A DNA stretch of 64,000 nt from Stratiolaelaps scimitus (GCA_019614645.1 JABWDB010000004.1:19592001-19656000); one strand, 5' to 3'; positions 37,601-46,829 are shown, numbered from the stretch's first letter. Numbers and translations are program-made. The notes: generated by a model not told the origin, from the letters alone.

Positions 37601-38189
37601 ATCTGAGAAGATAAGGTGTACATCTGGACGTAAACGAGACCCAACACCCAATGAGCTTATGAAGTGTCAAAGAACATGTAATTTTTGTAGATGACAAAGT
37701 CTCATGTCATGAAATTTGTTTTACTGGAATACAGCAAAATGTTCATTCGATCATTTATCGTCGGAGTACATTACACGATATATGAAAGTTGTTGCTATGT
37801 TAGGTGACTGCTCGACGTGACCCGATACATGGAGATCGGATTCTACAAGAGGTGTTTCTTCCGGGAACCCGAAAAGGATCACCTCAAAGGACCGATCCTC
37901 TCGGCGAACTGAAATGCGAAAACGAGCAGCGCAAACAAGTTCCGTCGAAAATCAGTTCCTTCAAGTTTGTGCTGGTTGCCCTTGTCAGCTTATCTCTGAG
38001 CTAGATGTGCAACTGAACGGTATATTTAGGTCTTTGATTTAAAATAAAGACAAGAACAACAACAACAACATACAAAGACTGACATGCTCATCGATCGATT
38101 ATGTATCATAAATAAAATCACTCACCAGAAAGTATAGCGAAGCGCTCCTGCAATAGCGGGAGGATCTCGCGTGCTTGAAGACCCTCCAT
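11916..38189 (-). CDS. trio: Trio/Kalirin-family RhoGEF, N-terminal 1675 codons in 19 exons (3' part outside window)
   Basis: Trio proteins are large multidomain exchange factors that activate Rac/RhoG through the first DH-PH module and steer axon growth and the actin cytoskeleton. Joining 19 minus-strand exons gives one open frame of 5025 bases. Domains by residue: Sec14/CRAL-TRIO about 20-165 (motifs [10 protein letters not shown] and KPDNFWQKQ), spectrin-like repeats about 180-1190, Gly/Ser-rich linker 1203-1262, DH1 about 1274-1455 ([37 protein letters not shown]), PH1 about 1465-1585 ([20 protein letters not shown]). Every junction keeps phase with GT-AG borders. The start is the ATG at 38189, just before the Sec14 domain. 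The last codons seen end with DSER at a strong donor (GTAAGT), so the gene continues left of the window. Introns not given their own entry are 156-691 bp and contain no conserved open frame. Family assignment is very secure; the start and 5' leader are less so. Confidence 0.95.
12133..12169. repeat. (TA)18 microsatellite in intron 18
   Basis: An uninterrupted TA run filling about a quarter of the 156-bp intron between exons 18 and 19, 45 bases upstream of the acceptor. Confidence 0.95.
12244..12713 (-). CDS. trio: trio coding exon 18 (PH1 domain)
   Basis: Encodes residues 1462-1617. The PH domain reads [60 protein letters not shown], and [20 protein letters not shown] with the invariant Trp of the C-terminal PH helix. 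A low-complexity Ala/Thr run ([12 protein letters not shown]) follows. Two AG acceptors lie 3 bases apart; the inner one (start at 12713) gives the same spacing as other Trio proteins after EGCD. Donor GTCAGT. Confidence 0.94.
13229..13430 (-). CDS. trio: trio coding exon 17 (DH1 domain, end)
   Basis: Encodes residues 1394-1461: [20 protein letters not shown], then [20 protein letters not shown] and [10 protein letters not shown]. The Asn-Asp pair in KKANDAMHL (about residues 1449-1450) is the pair reported as needed for exchange activity in Trio GEF1, so this domain looks catalytically intact. Acceptor CTGTAG, donor GTGAGT. Confidence 0.95.
13796..14067 (-). CDS. trio: trio coding exon 16 (DH1 domain, middle)
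   Basis: Encodes residues 1304-1393: [62 protein letters not shown]. This is the central helical part of the Dbl-homology fold that contacts the GTPase. Acceptor TCTCAG, donor GTACGT. Phase 0 in, phase 2 out. Confidence 0.95.
14238..14562 (-). CDS. trio: trio coding exon 15 (linker and start of DH1 domain)
   Basis: Encodes residues 1195-1303. After ENLESKLG comes a low-complexity linker rich in Gly, Ser and His (1206-1258). Then come [20 protein letters not shown] and [17 protein letters not shown], the first conserved helix of the DH domain, nearly identical to vertebrate Trio. Acceptor TTACAG, donor GTAGGC. Confidence 0.95.
15666..15691. repeat. TA run inside a perfect palindrome
   Basis: TCATGA-type flanks on both sides of a TA run make the whole 26 bases self-complementary. 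Confidence 0.9.
15781..15816. repeat. 20-bp tandem direct repeat (1.8 copies)
   Basis: GTCAATTATGATTC occurs twice with a 20-bp period inside intron 14. Confidence 0.9.
16194..16368 (-). CDS. trio: trio coding exon 14 (last spectrin repeat)
   Basis: Encodes residues 1137-1194, [20 protein letters not shown], then [12 protein letters not shown] and [16 protein letters not shown]. It aligns with ERVKLLIQLADGFCEKGHAHA and RYRDFSLRMEKYR of vertebrate Trio. Acceptor TTTCAG, donor GTAAGT. The following 1.6-kb intron separates the scaffold from the catalytic module. Confidence 0.94.
16806..17859 (-). CDS. trio: trio coding exon 13 (large spectrin-repeat exon)
   Basis: At 1054 bp this is by far the longest exon. 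It encodes residues 786-1136 and spans several helical repeats. Conserved anchors are [91 protein letters not shown] and [20 protein letters not shown]. An Ala/Pro/Gly-rich insertion at about residues 916-945 (17380-17469) has no counterpart in the vertebrate protein. Acceptor TCGCAG, donor GTGAGC. The antisense open frames here are shadows of this strong coding signal. Confidence 0.96.
18166..18240. repeat. TA microsatellite plus 12-bp inverted repeat in intron 12
   Basis: A TA run (18166-18192) is followed by ATTTTATGATAC (18199-18210) and its exact complement GTATCATAAAAT (18229-18240), with an 18-base spacer that is itself partly palindromic. Confidence 0.9.
18305..18461 (-). CDS. trio: trio coding exon 12 (spectrin repeat)
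   Basis: Encodes residues 733-785: [20 protein letters not shown] through [20 protein letters not shown] corresponds to IFERDA in vertebrate Trio. Acceptor TTGCAG, donor GTAACA. 52 full codons after the first base. Confidence 0.92.
18707..18729. repeat. TA microsatellite in intron 11
   Basis: An uninterrupted AT dinucleotide run within the 473-bp intron. Confidence 0.9.
18935..19109 (-). CDS. trio: trio coding exon 11 (spectrin repeat)
   Basis: Encodes residues 675-732, with [33 protein letters not shown] and CLQLR. This matches the MEEL-x-x-x-RK-x-KL and LQLR blocks of Trio. Acceptor ATGCAG, donor GTAATG. The joining phase (1 in, 2 out) agrees with both neighbours. Confidence 0.92.
19110..20450 (-). 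other. trio: trio intron 10 (1341 bp)
   Basis: AT-rich, with stops in all frames and no conserved peptide. It begins with the unusual donor GTTCGTAGC. Confidence 0.7.
20451..20781 (-). CDS. trio: trio coding exon 10 (spectrin repeats)
   Basis: Encodes residues 565-674, beginning [20 protein letters not shown], one of the most conserved blocks of the repeat array, then [20 protein letters not shown]. Acceptor TACACAG. The donor is GTTCGTAGC, the same unusual nine bases as exon 6. It is followed by a 1.3-kb intron. Confidence 0.93.
21176..21489 (-). CDS. trio: trio coding exon 9 (spectrin repeats)
   Basis: Encodes residues 460-564. A short Gly/Lys-rich stretch ([12 protein letters not shown]) precedes [17 protein letters not shown] and [17 protein letters not shown]. 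It ends EHFEDVAQ, all conserved with Trio. Acceptor TTTCAG, donor GTATGC. Phase 1 in, phase 0 out. Confidence 0.94.
21795..22003 (-). CDS. trio: trio coding exon 8 (spectrin repeat)
   Basis: Encodes residues 390-459, from [20 protein letters not shown] to [12 protein letters not shown]. The tail corresponds to the variable linker of vertebrate Trio (around RPLTPGSS). Acceptor TTCCAG, donor GTAAGC; the introns on both sides are short (244 and 305 bp). Confidence 0.92.
22248..22438 (-). CDS. trio: trio coding exon 7 (spectrin repeat)
   Basis: Encodes residues 327-389, starting [20 protein letters not shown] and ending VVFHQKAQA. This aligns with the conserved VYVN-x-x-R and FHQKAE blocks of Trio. 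Acceptor CCGCAG, donor GTAAGT. Phase 0 in, phase 2 out. Confidence 0.92.
22584..22623. repeat. AT microsatellite in intron 6
   Basis: About 40 bases of near-pure AT dinucleotide with one AA interruption. Confidence 0.9.
23369..23391. repeat. 10-bp inverted repeat, 3-base loop
   Basis: AAATCACCAT, loop ATA, ATGGTGATTT: perfect arms inside intron 6. Confidence 0.9.
23481..23657 (-). CDS. trio: trio coding exon 6 (spectrin repeat)
   Basis: Encodes residues 268-326, including [30 protein letters not shown] and [11 protein letters not shown]. It is exactly 59 codons, phase 0 to 0. The acceptor is TTTCAG. The donor is the uncommon GTTCGTAGC, shared with exon 10, but the phase and family alignment across the junction are clean. 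Confidence 0.92.
24200..24423 (-). CDS. trio: trio coding exon 5 (spectrin repeat)
   Basis: Encodes residues 193-267. It begins [19 protein letters not shown] and ends MWHVRK, both closely matching the first spectrin-like repeat of Trio. Acceptor TTATAG, donor GTACGT. The repeats form an extended scaffold bound by other proteins in the family. Confidence 0.93.
24956..25157 (-). CDS. trio: trio coding exon 4 (end of Sec14 domain, start of spectrin array)
   Basis: Encodes residues 126 to 192. The first part ([19 protein letters not shown]) closes the Sec14 domain. The later part ([20 protein letters not shown]) begins the first helical repeat, as in vertebrate Trio. The acceptor has a run of eight T before CCAG; the donor is GTAACA. 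Phase 0 in, phase 1 out. Confidence 0.93.
27401..27423. repeat. (TAA)n microsatellite
   Basis: About eight uninterrupted TAA units. Confidence 0.9.
29640..29661. repeat. (CT)n microsatellite
   Basis: An uninterrupted CT run of about ten units followed by a short TA stretch. Confidence 0.9.
30990..31185 (-). CDS. trio: trio coding exon 3 (core of Sec14 domain)
   Basis: Encodes residues 60-125, with [16 protein letters not shown], then [20 protein letters not shown] and [11 protein letters not shown]. These are strongly conserved Sec14-like lipid-binding fold segments of Trio. Acceptor TTTCAG, donor GTAAGG. It is followed by a 5.8-kb intron. Confidence 0.95.
31877..31991 (-). CDS. trio: trio coding exon 2 (Sec14/CRAL-TRIO domain)
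   Basis: Enters with two bases completing a Gly codon and encodes [14 protein letters not shown] through [10 protein letters not shown], about residues 22-60. The GGRD-x-x-GGPI-x-TFP block is a hallmark of Trio/Kalirin N-termini. Acceptor ATGCAG, donor GTAAGT. The exon can be joined in frame both to exon 1 and to the alternative first exon at 33830-33854. Confidence 0.93.
31992..33829 (-). other. trio: trio intron 1, 3' part, with GT microsatellite
   Basis: No conserved frame. Includes a TA run (32627-32641) and a GT run with interruptions (33247-33280), then rises in GC towards the candidate alternative first exon. Confidence 0.6.
33830..33854 (-). CDS. trio: candidate alternative first coding exon of trio (MAFRVDVC)
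   Basis: Within intron 1, an ATG in a strong initiation context (GCCGCCATGG) opens 8 codons, MAFRVDVC, plus one base, then the donor GTACGT. The single leftover G is exactly what exon 2 (31991) needs to make its first Gly codon. Splicing would therefore give [16 protein letters not shown] and replace the first 21 residues of the main form. The surrounding DNA (33.3-34.5 kb) is a GC-rich island inside an AT-rich intron, as expected of a promoter and leader. The same frame stays open upstream to about 34055, so a longer N-terminus is possible. Inferred from sequence only. Confidence 0.45.
33855..38125 (-). other. trio: trio intron 1, 5' part, with promoter-like GC island
   Basis: The GC-rich segment 33.85-34.5 kb lies just upstream (in trio sense) of the candidate alternative ATG and would be its leader and promoter. 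It includes CA repeats near 34300. The remainder is mixed DNA with a TA run at 35070-35089, a GAGA patch near 36888-36905 and the left member of a diverged repeat pair (36628-36669). No coding exon supported. Confidence 0.5.
36628..36669 (+). repeat. diverged dispersed repeat, copy A
   Basis: Forty-two bases, centred on TTTTACAATACTTAA, match copy B at 46788-46829 at 33 of 42 positions without gaps. The neighbourhood (GGTAAGTG shortly upstream) also looks similar. Likely a relic of a dispersed element. Confidence 0.45.
38126..38189 (-). CDS. trio: trio coding exon 1 (start codon, N-terminal edge of Sec14 domain)
   Basis: Encodes residues 1-21 plus the first base of codon 22, beginning [18 protein letters not shown]. 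This matches the segment just before LSGGRD in vertebrate Trio. The acceptor TTTCAG ends at 38198, so 8 non-coding bases (38197-38190) precede the ATG and at least one upstream leader exon must exist. The donor at 38125 is GTGAGT. The ATG is preferred because the family similarity begins here, but an upstream in-frame start in another exon cannot be excluded. Confidence 0.85.
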
Positions 38190-38197
38190 GTGGCTTT

Positions 38198-41100
38198 CTG
38201 AAATCGACAAACCCCGGAGCGACAGTATGCACAGTTAGTACATGTAATTCAATGATATATGTTAGCAGAGTATAAGGAACTAAGTGCAATGTTTTACATT
38301 ATCGATATAGAAACGGCTGGACTGATTGTGGATACGATCCACACATCAAATGCACTCAGTCTTAGATTTCACAGTTTCACATGTATAGCTCCCATTTATG
38401 CTCGTTCGCAGTTGCATAGTATTTACGTTGGACACAATATGATTGTTCGGAACTGGTCAGCCGCGATGTGAAGTCGTGATAATTACATGCTACTGGGTTG
38501 ATTTAGCCTCAGGTAGTTGTCTATATCAATATTCGAAGTAAATTTCTGACCAAACAAACTACGAAAGAGCTTATGATGAAAAGATGAACATCGAGAGTCA
38601 CGCAATGTTAATTTTACTCATACCGTACACCGAAATGTGAATTAGCTTACCGCCCTAAAGCACCGAGGTTAGAGTACATTTCACAAGCCATACTTGCTGA
38701 ATAATCGCCGGAGCGAAGCCCATATTTATTGTGAAAAATAACTTGAAAAGCTTATATATTTATATATACGCACCACGATCTTAATCGAACTTGCACTTAT
38801 ACCTATTGGCAAGCGAGCGAATTTCGCGGCGAGGCAGCAAAAGTTGACGACTCAACGGTGTATAAAAGACGTCGGCTTCGTGAAAAATGGTTTAGATTAA
38901 TTATGTTGAGGTAACTATTTCTATAAATGATCTGTCGGGAAAAAGACCTCCAGTGTCGACTTGAAATTAAGGGTCATTCGCACAAGCTGGAGACGGATAC
39001 TTAGGCTGCGAGTGCACGTCATACTTACCGAGGTCCACGTCCCTCAGCCCTTATTCCAAACAAAGCATACAATTTGTATAAAGACACCGTCTGAAGAACT
39101 TTGTAACTTCTGTTGTGCAGTAGCTCAGATTTCAAATTGAAGCTGTTCGACGAATCTGTATCCTTGTCGTCAAACAGGCTGCTGTCATATTCTAGCAAAC
39201 GATTTCACGTAGACAACAGCGAAGGTATGTTTCAGTCTTTAAAGCCTACGTGTGTACAGCCCTCACGAAATGGTGATCGGCTACCGTTCATCGTTCTCGG
39301 TACGGGTCATCACGTTCAGAGGGTCTAAACGCCAGAGAGATTCTCGGCCAATGACCACCGACGAGCCTCAGACACAGGAAAATTTCTCCGACTCAGTAAA
39401 GCTGCACAGTTGAACGTCGACAAACACTGGAGCAAATGACAGTTCGAAGTGAGTATGATCATTCAATTTAAGTTTCTCGGCGATACGCATATGGGGCATC
39501 GATCGTACCATGGCTGATACACGGACCCCAAGCACACGCACACATCTCCGATTATTGAATTTGCCACTTACCAGAAGCTAATCAAATATCAGAAAACTGT
39601 CCATTTACTAAACTTACAGTGCAGACAACCAACTTGAGCTTGCGCCTGCATTACTAAACATCGGGGCCGCTGAGGCTGACACACGTGACACTCTTACAAC
39701 GTGTGACCCACGAAAAACTTGCGTCTTGCGTTTCACATTGAAGCAGTATTTGAATGTCGGAAATACTCGCCTCCCTTCTTCTACTCTGAGCACCGTCTAT
39801 GCATCGAGTGGCATCGTGTCATCTCCAACGTGGACCATGCTCTCTCGCACACAATCACCGTATGTCTCTATCTACCTTTCCCAAACCTCTAGGCAAGCGT
39901 CCATAAAACATTTGGTCGTCGCCGAAAACGTGCAGTAAGTCAACCGACGCACCCGTACAGTCTCGTCTTCTATAATATATCTCCGCTGCTATCGCTGCCC
40001 ATTCTGCCTGCCGCTGAAACTTTTCCTCTTCCGCCAGAACCATCCGGGCGACGACGAGCGTAGGAACCCTTGTTGCCGACCGCTCGGTATCGGCATCACC
40101 TTGAACACCAACCATCCGCTAGCTCGCGACAGGTCGTATGGATCTACGAGCACGGCGAAGAGACGTGCTGGGAGGGCCATTATTGTGTGTTTATCGCATG
40201 GAGGACTGCAGGCCAAGAAGAAACGATGAGAGGGTGAGCAATAGTGCAACGCTAGCCGACGATATAACCACGACGAGCGTCGGGTATGACCAGCTCCTAC
40301 AAACCGCAACTCGAGCGCACTCCTTCGACGAATAACTGCTGCGGCGGCAGCAGGAATAACTGGGCATCAACGAGCGCCGAACCCCCTCGCAACGCTTGGC
40401 GTTGTCTCCCTCGTATTTTGTGTTTTTCATCCTTCGTGTTCCTATGGATGAAACGGAGAGAAGCGCGACCCCGTCGGCCGAAAACGACGTGTGCACAGCC
40501 ATCTGCATGCGTGTTTACGCTATTAGCGTACATCTTCAAACATACGAGGATACGATGTGAGGCGCGCTACTCTACCCATGATCGCGGATCGCAGCAACGG
40601 GAGACGACAGGGTTCCACGCACTAGCCTTCACCATCACCAGGGTAATGTATGTTTACGGACATATATATATGTATAGGCTAAATAAGTATGCATGTGCAG
40701 GAGTGTGTCTCACAGTAAGAGGGTATGTGGTACATACTCAAGAAGGACACGCACGGGTAGCAAGAAAGAGTTGGCAGGGGAGAGAGAGAGAGAGAAAGAG
40801 AAAGATATAGTCAACATACGAGTCATAAAAGTGAGGAACGGGCCCAAAGGAAGAGGCACAGGCACAGCCGATCGGGACAAAGAACGTTCCCTATGGAATA
40901 TGCTGTCGCCATCCAATACTTTCCTGGCCCCAGTCAAGAACCTCCCCCCTCTATCATCCCTCTGGTTAAGAACAGAATGAGCAATAGCATGGCCGGTATC
41001 GTCGACAGGCATCGTTGTTTGAGCCTTCGCGCTCACTAGGAGAATGAGTCCGCAGTTGCTCGACCACTGATGCAAGAGGCAGGGGGTCAGGTCGATGGTG

Positions 41101-43435
41101 TTACTCGAACGGACGGTGTTGGTGAAATCTCCGTGTGACGACGAGACCTATCGGAGTATATTATAGCTGGTTGAATTCAGAACATCGCAAACCCCTGATA
41201 CATAGATAGAAGCTACCAAAGACGTTTTATGCGCGATCACAAAGGTATTGCCTCGCCAGAGCACATCGCAAAACGTCTCGGGGTCAACGAAACGTCTGGA
41301 TGTCACCCATCTTCAAATTGTTCACAAATTATTTCGGTCTGGTACAAACGAGAAGTCAATTATGCTCCGTTAGGAGGCCATTTCGGCACCGTTTCGCGGA
41401 TCCGCCCGGTTTCTCGATCGCTTACAGACTCTGCGCGGAGAAAGGTGGATGGGCACATTCGTGCAAAAACGTGATACGGCAGCTAGTGGACAGAATTGGA
41501 CAGTTTACGGCTGAATTTACGCCTAATCAATAAAGAGGTTCAGGGCACACCTTGCGTGCAAGGCAGCTCAGGGTTCACTAAAGTAACAGCCTGTTTTACT
41601 ATAGTTTAAGCTAATAGGCAATTTGTTTGTTGAACAAAATTAAGCAGTGTTTGCTGGCGTTTAATCCATTGAAACTGTTTATATATATATATTATATCGC
41701 ACAGAATGGACATCCCTTTCGCTTTCCGAAACAGGTATGCTTGAAGCGAGATCATGATTTGCACTATATTCATATTGGCCGATTTGAATAGGTCAGAACT
41801 CTATATTGAACGATCATATTCATTACTCAATTGCTGACCAGCGTTCTTTAGTCTACCAACAACGAGTCGACGGTTCCAGACGGCACTGTAGGCTATTTGT
41901 AAAGCGATTTGCAATGACCATTTCGATACGCCAAACAGCATCGCCGAACGGGGTGTGCACTACGAGACCCCATGAACGAGCTATCCGATCGCAACTGCTT
42001 CGACGCCACGCCAGAAGGGAAGAAAAACAAACATCGGCCATCGAATCTACAGCGGCAGAAAATCTGCGAATTGAAACGATCAAAAATTTCAATACGATGT
42101 CGCGTTTTTTAACAACGTTTACGATGCACAGCTACACTTCGGCAACTCGAATTCAGCTTGTCGGAGCGAGTAATCACACCACACAGGCTATAGCTAAAAC
42201 TGAAATAAAACCTGACTACGATACGCTTGTATTGCCTTGGCTACCTCGTGCAGTTAGGACCTTCACGTGGCGTTACGCAACATGGCTCACTTGGCGACCA
42301 CGCGACGTGTATTCTCTTGCGAGCGTTATCAATCTATGCAGCATTAATAAATCTCGTTAATTACGTAGGACGTCACGCGAACGTTCCAATGCGAACGGCC
42401 ATCATGCGAAACACGCCTCCGAGAGTCGACTGCAATAACGCGAACCCACTATCAAACGGGGGCAGAGCATGGCAGGCTCACCCGTATCACGGGACAGCCA
42501 GGGGGAATTCACATACACATTCCATTTCGGATCAATTCGCATGACTATTCTCAATTTCCGATGCCCCTGACCAAATTCCAACCTCAACGGTTAAATAGGA
42601 AACGGCACAGGAACGTGCGAACTCAGCAAGTTACAGGTCGCTCCCCAGACACGCAACACGTGAAAGTTTCCAAGAACGATGGAGTGAGACTTGGGAAGTG
42701 AGCACCTGAAACAAATACGAGGAGATGGGTTCGCTCAGAAAAACGTCGAAATGAAAAGATGAGCCAAACTTTCTCGTTCGCATTTGCATGTCGAAGATAG
42801 CAAAAATGCTCAGCTGACCATTCCAGGTACGAGAGACATTCTTTGTTCGCAGGGGCTAGAAAGCCGCACGGATGACGTTCGGCCTCTGGATAACCTTACC
42901 GCTGTCCATTATGCAGCTTGTCATCTGTCTAACTTACAATTTCTCTCTCTCTCTTTCTCTCTCGTCTCGCTCACAATCAAGCGGAACAACTTGAGACTTG
43001 CGAATTAAATAAAGCGGGTAAAATGAAGAAGTAAACAAAAATACAGGTGACATGCGTGGGTTCAGAAATTGATTCATAGTTATTATGCTGTAATGAGGTC
43101 ATTTTATGAACGCAGCGTGTTCCTGTTGCACGAGTTTTAGGTGACATACTCCGTGGTCATGAGTTCCCTTCATCCCTCAAGTCGGCAGGTTTGCTTGACC
43201 TCACTCCTGGCTAAACTGCGAGAGTTGCCGTGGCTAAGCTGGGTACAAGAACGTGGACTGCTGTAGTTTTCGAGTCGGCCGACGTTTCTAGAACCACAGA
43301 GTCGACCTCACGTCTCGATATGGCCGTCAGGAGGCGCGTACAGCGTTGATGTTCGTGTCCATGGACATTTCAGCGGCTTTCTACTTAGTTCAACATATGT
43401 GATTACTGCAAGACGGTCGGCCTCACTAATGCACG
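38198..43435. other. upstream DNA of trio, no protein gene seen
   Basis: AT-rich to about 39.8 kb, then a GC-richer island at 39.9-41.1 kb with overlapping low-complexity frames, a GA run (40780-40806) and a short TATA stretch near 40660. Minus-strand donor-like sites occur at 39028 (CTCG then GTAAGTAT) and 39571 (CTG then GTAAGTGG) and could end leader exons. The longest frame (184 codons plus, 41806-42360) has no recognisable domain. Confidence 0.5.
40780..40806. repeat. (GA)n microsatellite
   Basis: GAGA run with AAAG interruptions at its right end. Confidence 0.9.
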
Positions 43436-43482
43436 CCTTCTCAACAACAGCAGGATGACATCCTGCTGCTGTTGTTAGAAGG
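43436..43482. repeat. near-perfect palindrome containing CAG/CTG
   Basis: Left arm CCTTCTCAACAACAGCAGG continues to GGATG; the right arm is its complement with one mismatch and one extra CAG unit. There is only one unpaired base at the centre, so it is a cruciform-type palindrome rather than a looped hairpin. Confidence 0.85.
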
Positions 43483-45185
43483 TGGCAAATATGATAAAAC
43501 TATCGAACGAGTGAACACACTCGGCCCCTCACAACTTGTTGGAGGTCCCCTATCAGCCAGGACAGATCTCTAGGCGCGTCCCTGCCAGCGCTACATCCTG
43601 CGCTGTAAGGTACAACTGAGCTATAGCTCACTGGCCATAGGGTTGTCATCATGTGAGACCCTTCCCATATTGTTCTGCAACTGAATAAAAATTGTCGACG
43701 ATGCACTAGCGTGGACAGCTACAACGATAGCCTTGAACGAAAATGCACTTCCGCCATCCTTAACGCTAACCGCCTTTGTGGGCTTCAGAATCGAACAAGT
43801 AACGACATAGTCTCCCAGCGGCAAAGCACTCACATCTATGATGGGTGACAGACTGCCCAGTGAACCGGCCAGTTATGCTACGGTGGCTTTTGCAAGTAAA
43901 CACGGCGTGCGATGTTTCTGCACCGATTGCCAGCCGACGTTGTTCAGTCTGCTAGAAGAACGCCCTCAGATCATCTGCATGTCCAAATTACGCTAAATGA
44001 TCCTCTTTCGAACGTGTTAAATATACAGCATTCTTTACGCTCATATATAAGCGCACTCTCGTCTGGGAGTTCGCGTAAAAACAAACAAGCAGCAAACACC
44101 GATGAACGTAGCACGAATATTATAATAATAGTCGAATAGTACACAAACAATGATTATTATAATCCGCTACTACATGAAATAATCAGTACAGTCTAAGGCT
44201 ACATTACAGCAAAACCTGCAAAATATCAGCAAAGAAAAAATGGTGGCTGATACAATAAATCGCATGTCGTTAACCTACCCAAGAGGGTAATAGAAGCTGT
44301 GGATTCTCTCTCAGCATCCAGGCACACACTCCCGTCCCAAACCGACCGTTGAAATTTTACATACATTTATTTATATATATATATATATACTAAAAATAAT
44401 CTACGTTCATAATCTAATTTAAAATTATCTTCACATGTACAGACGACGTATCACGGTGACATTATATATTTTCAATAGCTCAGCGATATGGGTTGTTATG
44501 GCAGCTAGCACATGAGTCTCTCACAGACAAATCAAAACGCAGGCCAGGTGACGACCATGAAATTTTGGTGTAATATTAGCCTCGGCCTCATCCATTGACC
44601 TGGCGGCCTATGCGGGATCCTAAATAATCCTATCGCCAGCAGAATTTCGTAATCAACTGTTAAATGTGAACTGGCATGATCTCACTGTTACCTCGAAAGT
44701 ATCCGAGCCACCATAGAACGTAATATCTGGCCTGAACGCGTCGCCAGCGTGTCATCTGCACTCGCCGAGTCCGCGAAGGCATAGCCCCCAGTGGTCATAG
44801 AACAGGCCGATCAACAGAACCACCAATGAAGAGTGCTGCCGCTAGGTGACCTGTGTTCTAGCCCGAAACTGTTGTATCTTCTATGCACAAGCCATGTTTC
44901 TTCCTGTTGCAGTCCTGTCCGGTCTCGCTAGCGTTTACGTCAAACGAATCTATTGCTACAAACGACGATCGTTTGCCGCACCCACAGCAGCATACATGGA
45001 CGTCGTAGTAATTCCCGCGGAGCAGTGCAATTGCGTTATTGTTTCAAATACGAATCATCACTCCTCCATGGACGTCTAATACAGTCGCTTGTCGCGCTGC
45101 ACTAATCTTTGCACACTGTCTGTCCTATCAGCGAAGTAAATCCATGAAAAATCCACGTGTCGATACAAGCGCACACAAACACATT

Positions 45186-45209
45186 CGGATTTGACGCGTA
45201 TCAAATCCG
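45186..45209. repeat. 9-bp inverted repeat, 6-base loop
   Basis: CGGATTTGA, loop CGCGTA, TCAAATCCG: perfect arms. Confidence 0.9.
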
Positions 45210-46787
45210 CGTGTCAATCAGACCACACATATGAGCTGTCGCGTTGTTATTCGATTCGAAAACGTTCGGAGAAATCTCGCTCATAAGTGTACGCCCGTCA
45301 TAACAAACCGTCCTGCATAGTCCATACTAGATTTCTAAACTAGAACTTCGACAGAGCTTCGATGGTGCTTCTTTGTCCGTCAGGGTATATGAAATATGAC
45401 TGGTCACACTTTAGGTTATTGATTGAACTCATAACTGTGCAACTGCGCAACGTTTTCTGAGAAATAGCACCGATTACCACGCACCGGTTGCGACGATATA
45501 TTGAGCACATCCACGAACAGCATAGGGAGTGTTGTTGGTATCCTGTCAGCCGTCGATTTGTAACCGGCAATGATCGTAATGCCTCAACTTATTGCGAATG
45601 ACGAGGTATCCACGATACGCACACTATACCTGGCGTATATAAATACCATGCTGAAACACAGTGAAGCTTCAAGTACTGGGCAAATTTCATGAGCGATCAC
45701 TTGTCAAGGGATTGTCAAGCGAATCACACAGATTTCATAGGCCGTGCTTCTTTACTCCAATTAAAACTTGCCGGCCGTTTGCTCGTAGTTAGGCCCTTGA
45801 GCAATGTATACACGATGGCTCCTTATACAGTGGACAGCTAGGCGGACTTGAATGGGACGATTTCTTCTGAAATCGTCAATTCGAATCGGAACGTTCACAG
45901 CATTCGAACTACAACAAGTGAACGTTTGACACACACACAGACACACACACAGACACACATCAGTATGGTTCCGTTAGAAATTCGTCGTACCGCTGACAAG
46001 GAAGAGAAAGTAGAACTGTCTCCTGGGCTGGCGTTGACTCACTCCCTTTCCGAAGATTCCCTCCGTTCATATAACAAATACAGCACTTCACGCACACACA
46101 AATGGACGACCCCTTCGTCGACACTGTCGTATTGCGACTTTATCTCGGCGGAAGCTTGCTGTCACGTGCGAACACAACTGCACATAAGGTATCGAACAGT
46201 ATTTTGAACGACATGAAACAGACGAATTCGACAGATCCATTCTATGCGAAGCGCACTTTGACCGATAACGATAACAGCACTGTCAGAAGAGACACGGACG
46301 AGTGGAAGGGTTATCGTGTTATCATTGGAAATAGCCCGAAATATCGTCGACGTTTGATAGGTGCCCGTCTGTCTATCCGAGATCATTCAGTTGACAGCTA
46401 GCTGCAAATGTAACGGGGAATCGAAAACAATCGCTTCATTTGTGCTATTATACAACGGAATGTCATAGTGGTACAATGTTGTGATTATCGAAATTATGTG
46501 TCATACCAATCTAAATCCATTTGTGAGAATTAGACGGGCGGCTGCCTGGGTACGTGGAAGATGTTGGATTGACGATCAACATGGACTGGCAAACGCCATG
46601 AAGATTCGCTTGCGAGGGGGGTTGACATCGCCGTGTCCGATGTGCTCCAATAGGTAGAACTACCATCATGTTTGTCAATAGCTTCAGTTTCGATTTCAAC
46701 ATCGAGTTTAGTTTCGGGACTGCAATATAATACGCTTTAGTTCTCGATAAAGTACCTGGGTAAATGGTAAGTGTTTATTGGTTTATT

Positions 46788-46829
46788 AAAGGAGCTGCAA
46801 TTTTACAATGCTTAAGCTCTCTTATATGT
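46788..46829 (+). repeat. diverged dispersed repeat, copy B
   Basis: Matches copy A at 36628-36669, same orientation (shared core TTTTACAAT-x-CTTAA and TTATATGT). No terminal repeats or coding frame are visible. Confidence 0.45.

Noticed and set aside
38859..38867. GTATAAAAG, a good TATA box on the plus strand
   Set aside because: It points away from trio, and no plus-strand exon or initiator could be identified downstream.
41806..42360. 184-codon plus-strand open frame
   Set aside because: No domain, signal or splice context; composition is ordinary for non-coding DNA with few stops, and nothing nearby supports a gene.
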